From Coptis chinensis (Eukaryota > Streptophyta > Magnoliopsida > Ranunculales > Ranunculaceae): DNA of 64,000 bases. Within the stretch, counting starts at the first letter, position 1. Each line of letters starts with the position of its first letter. The translations under genes were made by a program, and so were the position numbers. The notes below the pieces were generated by a model. That model had not been told where the DNA came from, did not search any database, and saw nothing but the letters and a program-made list of their open reading frames with translations. Of this stretch, positions 1 through 9,736 are shown piece by piece. The stretch is taken from contig CM027379.1 in the NCBI GenBank assembly GCA_015680905.1, positions 102,475,001 through 102,539,000 on the forward strand, read 5' to 3'.

Positions 1-2885
1 ATTTATAAACAACAAAATGAAGTTAAAAGGTTTATCAAAAGTGTGTTCTTTTTTTTTAATGGAGAGTGAGGTTTTCACGTTATAAGAAATTTGGTATAGT
101 GATCAATATAATATTAATATATAATATAGTTATGCATATTTGCAAATATTTTTTTTAGAATAATTAATATAACAACACTCGTTCGTAGATAATCTTTGAA
201 GATTCCACATAGTGAGTCATGCATAATTTAAATAATAATTAATGGAAAATCGGGAACTGAATAATCTTCGATGATCTCACATAGTAAATCAAGCATAATT
301 TACTTTTTATATCATGTTTGTGCACTACAGATAGATCAGTAGAAGTTGGTATTACACACCACATTGGATAATTAAAATGAAATTGGAATCTAGATTCAAA
401 TACATAACTGAGCTCAAAGAGTAATTAACGGAAAATCGAAAATTTTATGCAAATGCAATAAACTAAACTCAAAAAGTAATTAACTAAAAATCGGAAACTT
501 GATGCAATTGTATTAAACTAATGTCAGATAACTAACGGGAAATCGGAAACGGTATACAAATACATCAAACAAACCTCATATAATAATTAATGAGAAATCG
601 AAAGCTAGATGCAAATGCATTGAACTAAACTCAAAAAATAATTAACATAACATCAAAAACCGAATGCAATTGCATTGAACTAACCTCATAGAATAATTGG
701 TGGGAAATCGGAAACTAAATGCAAATGCATTGAAATAATCTCAAAGAATAATTAGCGGGAAATCATAAACCAAATATAATTGCATCAAACTAACCTCAAA
801 GCATAAATAATCAGAAACTAGATGCAGATGTATTAAACTAACCTTAATGAGTTATTAATGGGAAATCGGAAAATGGACCCAAATGCAATGAACTAATTAA
901 TCTCAAAGACTAATTAACAAAACATTGAAAAATGGATGAAACTGCATTGAACTAACCTAAATGAATAATTAACGAGAAATTATAAATTTGATGTAACTGC
1001 ATTGAACTAACCTCAAAAAATAATTAACGGAAAATCGAAAACTTGATGTAAATACATTGAACTAACCTCAAAGTACAATTAACAAAAAATCAGAAATTGG
1101 ATGAAATTGCATTGAACTAACCTCAAAAAATAATTAACGGAAAACCAAAAACTGAATGCAACTACATTAAACTAAAATCAGAAATTAACTAATGGGAAAT
1201 CAAAAATTGGATGCAAATGCATTGAAATAACCTCAAAAAATAGTTAACTGGAAATCAGAAGTCGGATGTAACTGCATCGCACTAACCTCAAAGCATAAAT
1301 ACGAGTAATTAGGAACCCAAAATGAATGTGAGTTTATAAAAACAGACTCTTACATGTATGCAAATTGTATAGAAATTGTAAACTATCAAACTAACCTAGA
1401 AAAATAATTGACAAGAAATCAGAAACTGGATGCAGATGTATTGAACTAACCTTAAAGAGTAATTAACGGGAGATTGGAACCTGGATGCAAATGCAATGAA
1501 CTAATCTCAAATACTAATTAATTAACTAAACATTGAAAACCTGGACGAATCAGATTGAATTAACTTTAATGAATAACTAACGAAAAATCATAAAGTGGAT
1601 GCAATTGCACTGAACTAACCTCAAATAATAATTAACGGGAAATCGAAAACTTGATGCAACTGCATTGAATTAACCTCAAAGAATAATTAATGAGAAATTG
1701 AAAACTGAATGCAACGAATTACATTAAACTAACCTCAAAGAATAATTAATGAAAAATAAAAAAATTGATGCAAATGTATTGAACTAATAAGCCTAAAACA
1801 TATTTATATTATATGTAGGGGAAATAAATGTCTCGACAAATATAGTTTTGCATTTTAAGTAGTGTTTATCTTAATTCTTTTATTGTGATTGGGAATGTAT
1901 TGTTATTCAAGTAGCTTCAATATTATCTTCGCCACAATGGATATTCTCACAAAACTTCTATTGTTAAACCTATCAATAAAAAAAATTCGATGAATTTTAT
2001 CAAGGTTTGATGATTCCTTTTTATAGAAAGTGGTGCAAGAAATTTAAATGAGTAATTAATATAATTTTTAGAATAATTTAATATAACAACACCCGTTCGT
2101 AGGACACGTTCATGTGATAAATCTTTTCAAGTGGGAGTAGTGTATTCTTTGAGGATATGGAAACAATCAATCTGTTTTAGAGATTTGTACACATTAATAC
2201 GTAAGCCGAGCGGTGATGATCTACCGCTAAATCACCATAAATCTAATAAAACTATTATACAAGCTAAATCGAGTTTAAGATAATTTCATCTGAAAATTAC
2301 GGATTAATATCCTAAACCACAAAGTGAATAGGCTATCTCAATTTGATCCCTTAGTTTCCAAGTACTTATACACCATAATCGCTGCTCATTTACGTATTTC
2401 GGCTTATTTTAAATAAAAAAATATCCTGATTCGAAAATTTGCCGCTAACTCACCATAAATCTAAGAAAACTATTATACAAGTTAGACCGAGTTTAAGATA
2501 ATTCTATTTGAAAATTACGGATTAATATCCTAAACCACAAAATGAAAAGGCTATCTCAATTCAATCCCTTAGTTTCCAAGTACTTATGCACCATAATCGC
2601 TGCTCATTAACGTATTTCGTTTATTTTTAATAAAAATCTATTCTGATTCGAAAATTTGCCATTAAATTACTATAAATCTAATAAAACTATTATACAAGCT
2701 AGATCAAGTTTGAGATCATTTTATTTGAAAATTATGGATTAATATCCTAAACCACAAAGTGAAGAGGCTATCTCAATTTGATCCCTTAGTTCCCAAGTAC
2801 TTATACACCATAATCGCTGCTCATTAACGTATTTTGGTTTATTTTCAATAAAAATATATTCTGATTCAAAAATTGTACGAAAAAG
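1..2885 (+). repeat. Composite 55-bp minisatellite unit, copy 0 (partial, left arm)
   Basis: This is a partial copy of the large composite repeat seen again at 14895-37475. It runs from the tail of module C (1-340) through a 55-bp minisatellite array D (about 341-1795, roughly 26 units), module E (about 1796-2160) and a block F of three ~218-bp tandem units (about 2161-2885; the shared motif with ACTATTATACAAGCT recurs near 2239, 2458 and 2675). The 55-bp unit reads approximately ACTAACCTCAAAGAATAATT, then AACGGGAAATCGGAAACTGG, then ATGCAAATGCATTGA. No coding sequence is visible. The copy is cut by the window start, so its upstream modules cannot be judged. It differs from the downstream copies by scattered substitutions and small indels. 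Confidence 0.85.
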
Positions 2886-3470
2886 GTCCCCTGTTTTATG
2901 TTGATTTTTTTTTTAAATAATAGATTAAGGCCCTGTTTGGTAACAGGAATTGCCCAACCTCTAGAAGAAATAAGGTCATGTATATCATGTTTTAGTGTTT
3001 GGTCCGGTCTATTTTATAAATTGGGGCCACAACTAATAAATAGGGTATAAATTGGGTTGATTGTAAAACCAGCGTGTATAGTGGATCTTTGGGTTTAGGT
3101 CAAATAACGTAATACACGAGAGAAACACAGGAGAGAGAAAATAAAAACATAACTCTCGAAGGGAACAAAAAAAAAAAGGGCTCGAAGGAAAAAAAGAAAA
3201 GGGAATTGGGTCGTCTTCTCCATGATGTTACTAACTTCTCTCTATGACCCCCAACCTATATATTCTTTCGACAAAATCAAAATCACGATTTATACTCACC
3301 CCACCACAAATAATCCATTATTCTCTTAAAGTATTTTCAAATCGGTTGAAATCAATCAATTAAAATTTGTTATTAATTTTAAGTTGGGTTTTTTGTTTGT
3401 GGATTTGAAGAAAATTCTCATTGTTTGTATTTTTATGTCGTCATGTATTCAAATAAGATCTTAGAAGATT
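1008..3470 (+). repeat. Left arm of a ~2.45-kb inverted repeat
   Basis: The reverse complement of 9737-12190 matches this stretch almost base for base. It covers part of the 55-bp array, module E, the three F units and the first ~530 bases of a Tourist-like MITE. Identity looks very high by eye (well above 90 percent), with few indels. The arm ends at 3470, where the left copy continues into the rest of the MITE while the right copy switches to a different MITE segment at 9736. The arms are separated by about 6.27 kb. If transcribed through, the RNA could form a long hairpin; that is inference. Confidence 0.85.
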
Positions 3471-3681
3471 GGGCTGCACTGATTTTGAATTAATCCTTTC
3501 AAAACTTGTTTTTTATATTTCCTATTTCAATCGTTGACAAACATTGGACAAGGTATAGAGAAAACAACGAAAGTGAGACCAAACAGCTTCCATTCCCACT
3601 TTGTGTTGTTTGTACATCTATTGTGTTGGATCATCTAAATTAGGTTGGCTGCTACACATTCTTTTACTGCCAAACAGAGCC
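2939..3681. mobile_element. Tourist-like (PIF/Harbinger) MITE
   Basis: The left end reads GGCCCTGTTTGGTAACAGG and the right end, reverse complemented, reads GGCTCTGTTTGGCAGTAAA, giving imperfect terminal inverted repeats. TAA lies on both sides (2936-2938 and 3682-3684), the 3-bp target duplication expected for the PIF/Harbinger superfamily. There is no transposase reading frame, so it is non-autonomous. It sits just downstream of the F block, and its first ~530 bases are repeated in inverted orientation at 9737-10274, so it was present before the inverted duplication formed. Confidence 0.75.
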
Positions 3682-3684
3682 TAA

Positions 3685-4084
3685 AGGTTAGGCAAACCCT
3701 GACCTGCATTCAAAAGACTTACAATCTTACATAGGTTACACAACTTTTATCCTCTTGTATAATGCTACACAATTTAGCATGGGAAGGTTGGATAAAGACA
3801 TTGGATACATTTTTCCAATAAAAGAGTAGAGGACCAATTTCAGGGAAAAACAACTCTAGCTAGAGGACATTTTTTTTTTTTTTTTCCAGTAATTCACAAG
3901 AAGTATTAAGTGACACACGAACCCACAATTTCAATTTTAATAACCCGTAAGGACAAAATAAGTTGACCTAGTCTGTTTACTTTTTAATAAATACCAATTT
4001 TACCCCTACGTGTTATTATAGATATAAAACATGTAAATTTTTATTTATTTTTTAAATACCAGCTTCACCTCTCTGTATTATGTT
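3685..4084. other. Intergenic stretch, no feature seen
   Basis: The stretch is AT-rich, with a T-run near 3869-3886. I see no reading frame, RNA gene or repeat family here. Confidence 0.5.
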
Positions 4085-4960
4085 TATAAAGCAAAAAAAA
4101 ATCAGTGATTGTTCGTATCCAAATAAGTGAACATATCTCGTACATTATGTTGATATTTGAATAATGATTGTTCATATTCTAATAGATATTTTTAATATTC
4201 ATACATTATGTTGATGTCTGAACAATGATTGTTCGTACGAACAGTAATTGTTTATAGTTTATATTGAGATATTAACAATGATTGTTCATAACCCGAATAA
4301 ATATATAAATATGAACAATTAATGTTCGTTTATAGTTCATATTTGAAGTATGAACAATGTTGATGTATGAACAATACGCCAAATAGATATGATTGTTCAT
4401 ACTCCAATAAGTATTCTTACTGATTTTTTTTTTCCAATAAACTGACTTATATTAGAGTTATAACCACAAATGAACATAGTTTATCTCCAACATACAATTT
4501 GGAATATCTTTCATAGGTAACTGTTGGACAACCCACCTAGCTAACTGATGAGCATCCCCATTATCAGTCCTACTGAGCCAACTAAAAGACGCAGACTCTA
4601 AATTGTTTAAAAGTTTTGTTACACAATAGTGTAATGCAGTCAACTGCCATTTGCATCCTCCATTGTTGAAAGCCTTTATGACCTAAACGCTATATCTACC
4701 CATAAAACAAGCCAGTAAGACAGCCACTTCTATCGCCATCATTTATGCTTCTTCAGGTCCAGTAGTTTTGTATCTCCTAACAGTTGCTCCAACTAGCTCA
4801 TACATTGTGTGTTCTCATTGATCATATACTTATCTCCTAAAGTGTTATTACTGATCATAGCTCATGTTGAGGAATGAACAATGATTGTGCATAACTCATA
4901 TTGAAACATGAACAATGATTATGCATAACTCATGTTAAGGTATAAACAATAATTGTTCAT
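4085..4960. repeat. Degenerate repeats of a GAACAATGATTGTTC palindrome
   Basis: The near-palindrome TGAACAATGATTGTTCA and its halves recur at irregular spacing (for example near 4110, 4160, 4220, 4275, 4340, 4390, 4876, 4910 and 4945), often followed by TTATGTTGATGTxTGA-like text. The block is split by the LINE insertion at 4425-4847. No coding potential is visible. It could be an old minisatellite or a decayed inverted-repeat element; the family was not recognised. Confidence 0.55.
4425..4847 (-). mobile_element. 5'-truncated L1-type LINE, RNase H end
   Basis: On the minus strand a short frame ending at 4458 reads like the C-terminal half of a plant LINE RNase H domain: the segment FSWLSRTDNGDAHQLARWV matches the usual pattern of an Arg-x-x-Asn/Gly-x-x-Ala-His-x-Leu-Ala motif. 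The frame is preceded by degraded text of the same domain up to about 4800. A short 3' tail follows, ending in a poly-A that appears as a T-run on the plus strand at 4424-4433. The 8-bp word TTACTGAT flanks it (4417-4424 and 4848-4855), as target-primed reverse transcription would leave. The length of about 423 bp against 5-6 kb for a full plant L1 shows strong 5' truncation. It interrupts the palindrome-rich region. Confidence 0.75.
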
Positions 4961-5468
4961 ACTATATGCACCGGGTTGTTTCAGTTGGACACGGTCGTTT
5001 ATTATTTATTGTTAGGGATATATTTGACTTTTCATCTACTCCATCTTTATGAGTGATTTAAAAAAATATGTGGTGTTGAGAGTTACTTTTTCAATAGTTT
5101 TGTCATTGAGAGTCACTCGATGACATTTTTCTCTATTGTCAGGCTCGCCAACGAGTCAGTAGCTCTATTCGATTCCTATAAACATGTTCAGACCAATCAG
5201 ACGTTATCATATCAAAATGGACAACAAGCTTTTGAATTCCCAATACAAAATTCTGGCAGTACCAAATAGCTTTTCATATAGATCTTACATCCAAATCTTA
5301 CTATATAGAAAAATATGGGGTATGATGAATAGTGTTTTCCCGTACGTCACAGGGGTAGTTTGGTAATTTCACATTCTTTTTTATTTTTTAATTTCTTTTT
5401 GCCATTTTGTAGGGCAAAATTGTAGTTTTATAGTTTTTAAAATTAATTTCTAATCATAATGAGCCTTA
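4961..5468. other. Intergenic stretch, no feature seen
   Basis: No gene or repeat family was recognised. A 60-codon open frame at 5184-5366 has no recognisable protein features and is probably chance. Confidence 0.5.
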
Positions 5469-6050
5469 AGGCATCTCCAATAGGGGGTGTAAAATTACAC
5501 CTCCACATAAGCGCCACCTAGGTGCCATTAGGATTATACAACTCCAATTGTAAATTATTATAGAGTCCATAAATATTCACTATTTATTGTTCCTAATGGG
5601 AAAGTGTCACACCCCGAATTTCGACAGAATTCGGAAAAACATTATTTGTTCCCGACTCTTCGATCTCCGAGGTGTGACGCACTCTTCACTTCCAAAAACC
5701 CATAAACAGTTTAAATATGCGGATAATTAAAAACCAATAAAAATTTCAACTTAAACAAATGTCCTTTTCATTACAAAAATTTACAAATGAAAATACGTAA
5801 AACATCGTCTAGACTAAAAATCTATATCACCTTAAGGGAAAACAAAACAGATCCTGATATGCAATGCTAACGCAAACCACAAGCAGCAACCAACCTTCTT
5901 CAACACTAAACCTGTCAAGACTTATCAACTATGTTCATTTAATGAACACACCCGATAAGCAAACATGCAAATCGGGTCAGCATTATAAACAATGCTGGTG
6001 TGAGTAGCCCTAAAATACAACATATACTATACATATATATACACAATCCA

Positions 6051-6240
6051 TACGGCAGTTAGTTCATCCACCGAGGCGCCTTAACTTCCAACAACTAGTA
6101 CAACATCCTTAAGAATAATAATTAAGGCAGGTAGTTCCTCCACTGAGGCGCCTTAACTTCCCACTAACCACACAACAAACTATACACATAATAAATAAGG
6201 CATGTAGTTCCTCCATCGAGGCGCCTTAGGTTCAACTAAA
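6051..6240 (+). repeat. Three tandem ~75-bp units within the solo LTR
   Basis: The phrase GTTCxTCCACxGAGGCGCCTTA recurs three times, near 6062, 6132 and 6208, each after a GGCAxxTA lead. A second small duplication around ACTGAAACGCCAGAAGGGCC lies at about 6690-6770. Both are internal to the LTR. Confidence 0.75.
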
Positions 6241-7467
6241 CAAATAACCAAACAAACATATTATATAATGCATTCTTTTCATGCTCAATCACGAGTGGGT
6301 CGTCTCGCCCAAGTAATTAGTTTGACCCACCCTTCTGAAACCATATATAATCATCTATCTACGATATACATCATTAACAAACATATTACCATAATTATAT
6401 TAATTAAGGTTTTCTTTGCGTGTCCCTAAAATCACGTCAGATCTATGTCTTACCTAGTTTCCACGGCTACCACAATCGCAACCCAACGCCGAACATGTAC
6501 ATCCACATGTCTCCCTTACATAATGAGCCACTCCGGTGCATAACTACCCGAAGGGATGCCGCGACACCGTAAATCCTCACACGGAAGCCAAATCTATGTA
6601 AGCACCGCCACTATTTCGCATAAAATATTATGCATCATCGTTCTATATTGCTTAACGGAATAATCAAGCCACTATTCGGCTACACCAAGAGGGCCATTCA
6701 GCTTTACTGAAACGCCAGAAGGGCCGCCCGAAGGCCATTCAGATTAACTGAAACGCCAGAAGGGCCAATCACATGAGTTGTGGTAGTCAGGTTCTAAGAT
6801 TTTCGTTACGTAATTTATTCAGTGTCATACATTAATGACTCATAAACATTCCACTATATCACGTGCAGGCCACTTGCCTTATTGCACTAAGCCACAATAT
6901 CTAGAAACATCACAATTATATCTCATAACCAAATTTCATTCTTTCACGTGCCAATATATTATTACACTACATCACACTCCCGTGGGCAAATATTCACCAA
7001 TACTATATTAGCATCTCACATATAAAATAATAGAGTGTATATACATTTCTCCAAGATATTGCATTAATATAAATATCCCAGCATATTATATCATGTCACA
7101 ATGCTTCAACGTATCACATACATTTTTATTATAACGCATTAGGAATATAAAGTCTCCTAACATCTCAATATCGTCGCGTGTCAAAAATACACAACATCAA
7201 TGTCAAATCTTAATTAGATAATGACCACCAAATTTATACAAGCTTCCACAAAGATTTTAGCATTTGATTGTCCATACAATATACACATAAACGTAGAAGA
7301 CAAATAAACAAATCCATCCACAATCAAAGCCCATATATATATATGCTTTTACACACTACTCACGCCAAATCTAAATTAGATAATGACAAACCAAGTTATA
7401 CAATCTCAACAATATTTTATTACTATATTTATCCATATAATCAAATATGTGAAAAACTGGAAAAGTC

Positions 7468-7650
7468 AACATTCCCAGTCAACGGTCAAAGTCAATGGTC
7501 AAAGGTCAACACATCATGGTCAAGGTCAAACTCAACATGTCATAGTCAAAGTCAAAGTCAACATGTTCTGGTCAAAGTCAAACTGTCCTGGTCAAAGTCA
7601 ACAGGTCCTGGTCAAGGTCAATTCATCATTGTCAAAAGTCAAACCGCTGC
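7468..7650 (+). repeat. GGTCAAAGTCAA-type simple array within the solo LTR
   Basis: About 180 bases are built from variants of TCAAAGTCAA and CATGGTCAAGGTCAA with a period near 6-12 bases. Read on the minus strand, each unit contains TTGAC, the core of a WRKY-binding W-box, and more than ten cores occur. Whether WRKY factors bind here cannot be seen. The array also creates spurious open frames at 7268-7799. Confidence 0.75.
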
Positions 7651-9119
7651 TTTTTCCAGGTGTTCGACAGGTTCAGGGTCATAGCCATGGTTCATGGCTA
7701 AGGTCAAAGGTGCATGGCTCATGGGCTCATGACCAAGGTCATAGTCCGGACCCAACTGGCCAAGCCCAAACCTTAGAACCCGAAAGTTTAAACATTTAGA
7801 GATCCACTTAGATCTATTTTAAGTCCCATGGGTCAATTCCCAAGCAATATTAGAAACGAGCCCAAAACTTATAATCGAATGTGCCCAAAACACAACCGAA
7901 GTTCGCTCGAAAACTAAACTTAATTAAACTGGTCCAAAGATAACTTAAAATCGGGCCCAACCAAATAAATAGAACCGGCCCACATAAAATTAGAGCTTTT
8001 GGCCCAACCAAACAGCTAAGGCCCAAGCCCAAGAGAAAGTACTGTTCATCATCTCCCTCCACCCACAGCAGCCCAAATCCGGCCACCACAAATCCGATCG
8101 TCCTCCCCTTTCAACACATCGGTTTAACTCAAATTGAAAAACCCAACACCTTTAACAAAAGCAAAAACCAAAAATCATAAAAAAATCAAAACTCTTCCTA
8201 AATCTAGATCTGAAATCGCGACCTCCATTAACGCTTGTTACAAGCTTCCAACCGCCACCATTTTCAGCCCTCACACACACTCAAACACCACTAACCAACC
8301 CCACAACACATCACCACAAAATACACCAACCAATTTAAACCAAAAACAGCCCAACCACCGGTTCGTCCACCCCCAACAAACAACAATAATACAACATCAA
8401 AATCCAACTAAAGCAAAACAACAAAAAAACAAAAACGAATACAGGGGTTTTCGCTGCCACCATTGACGCTCTGTCGAAGCTTCGACAGTTTACCCAAATA
8501 TCCAACCCGACAGTCTAACAGTATAACATAATAATAACGGTTCAAACAGAATATTGTTGTTGGACTCAGCGGACGCCATTGACGACTTCCGAGTTCCAAT
8601 AGCCCGGCGATTACTCTAATAACTCAAAACAAATACATATATATAACTAGTTTAATAGTAACGAGACATGACGAAAAAAGAATGAACGATAACACGGTTT
8701 TCAGATTCCGTGAAATAGCAAAATAGCTACTCACCAGATGAACGGCTCTCCTACTTAATTTCTCCGAAGTCCGAAATACGCTCTCCACCCTCCGTAAATC
8801 CAAATTCTCTCTTTTCATTTTCATTATTTTATTTTTCTCTGAACCCTATTTTCCAGAACAATGTGTTTATATACTTGGGTCCGAAACCCAAGCCCAACAC
8901 AGACTCGGGCCCAAAACCATGCCCACGTATCCCGAGTCCAATCCGACGAATTTTGAAAATAAATAATTAAATTAATTAATAAATAAATAGAAAAATACGT
9001 ATTTAAAAATACGGGCGTTACAGAAAGTGTAAAAAATTTCAATTTTAAATTTGGATGACATTTCAAGTGACGCTCTTCTTTAAATTAAAATGGGACGTCA
9101 CTTCAAATGTCGTCCGAGT

Positions 9120-9430
9120 TTAGGTGGAAAAGAACGTATGTACTTGGGTTTAATTTTATGGTGAACAACTGGATCCAATTCTGGATCTGTTTAGTGTTAT
9201 TGGCTTGGCGTTGTGTGGATTCTGCAATATTATTGGATACTTGCAAAAGGCACGCACCAAACACGACGAATTCAACTGTGGGTAGCCGTTGTTTGACTTT
9301 CTCACGTGATGAGGAGACCCACCAATGAAGACAAATAACAAAGTTTTGATCTTCAAAAAGAAAGGAAAGTTACAATTATACTCTTATAACATATGTGAAA
9401 AAGACTATTTTACCCCTATTTGTTTGACTT
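9120..9430 (-). repeat. Inverted copy of the upstream region of the gene at 38593
   Basis: Reverse complementing this stretch gives 38140-38456 with only scattered differences (about 97 percent by eye). That original lies immediately 5' of the UVR/SnoaL gene and ends about 137 bases before its start codon. The copy stops abruptly at 9119/9120, where the split MITE begins, so none of the gene's exons are included. The match continues on the other side through the MITE segment to 9736. The open frame visible in it is present in both copies and is probably chance. Confidence 0.85.
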
Positions 9431-9736
9431 TTCCAAACATAAAGACATCTCTAATAGGGGGTGTAAACCGTATAGAGTGGAAATTTTACACCCCAAATGT
9501 CAAAAAACTCTTTCCAATGGGGGTGTTATACCGTAGGTAAGGGCATCTCCAATGGGGGGGTGTAAAATTACACCTCCACATAGGCGCCACCTAGGTGCCA
9601 TTAGGATTTTACTACTCCAATTGTAAATTATTGTAGAATCCATAAATATTCACTCTCTATTGTTCTCGATGGAAAAGTGTAAAAAAGTTCAATTTTAAAC
9701 TCGGATGTCACTTCAAGTGACGTCCGAGTATAAAAT
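9431..9736 (-). mobile_element. Harbinger-like MITE segment, inverted copy of 37865-38139
   Basis: A ~110-bp piece starting GACATCTCTAATAGGGGGTG is followed by TAA and then a second MITE beginning GGGCATCTCCAATGGGGG at 9543. The same order exists inverted at 37865-38139. The second MITE is cut at about 9736, within the GACGTCCGAGT region, where the truncated Tourist-like MITE of the inverted repeat starts. Confidence 0.75.

Larger units (their letters stand above)
5605..9022 (+). mobile_element. Solo LTR, Ty3/gypsy type, 3.4 kb
   Basis: The element starts TGTCACACCCCGAATTTCG and ends GGGCGTTACA, so it has TG...CA termini. The 5-bp word GAAAG flanks it on both sides (5600-5604 and 9023-9027), a clean target duplication. 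It has no primer-binding site, gag or pol, so this is a solo LTR left by recombination between two LTRs. The opening and the length of 3418 bp resemble the long LTRs of plant Ty3/gypsy elements, possibly chromoviruses; the clade is inferred. Open frames inside it (for example 8134-8466) are low complexity and not genes. The intact target duplication and termini suggest a fairly recent event. Confidence 0.85.
5469..9119. mobile_element. Harbinger-like MITE copy split by a solo LTR
   Basis: The left piece (about 5469-5604) starts GGCATCTCCAATAGGGGGTG and continues with the same sequence as the MITE copies at 9541-9736 and 37626-38044. The right piece (about 9023-9119) resumes at the AAAGTGTAAAAA position of those copies and runs to a GTCGTCCGAG end. 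Everything between is the solo LTR 5605-9022. The MITE therefore predates the LTR insertion. Its distal terminal repeat is missing: the sequence jumps at 9119/9120 into the inverted gene-upstream copy. Confidence 0.7.

Noticed and set aside
341-1795. Regularly repeated 55-bp units resembling a CRISPR array
   Set aside because: The whole 55 bases repeat with no unique spacers, there are no cas genes, and the setting is a plant nuclear genome; it is a minisatellite.
7268-7799. Two overlapping 138-codon frames rich in Ser, Gln, Lys and Val
   Set aside because: They are translations of the GGTCAAAGTCAA simple array inside a solo LTR, in two frames at once, so not a gene.
8134-8466. 110-codon frame rich in Thr, Asn, Pro and Gln
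   Set aside because: Low-complexity A/C-rich LTR sequence without domain features.
9107-9328. 73-codon frame also present as 65 codons at 38256-38453 (minus)
   Set aside because: The shared frame is explained by recent duplication of non-coding upstream DNA; it lies in the promoter of the UVR/SnoaL gene in reverse, has no known domain, and the two copies differ by indels.
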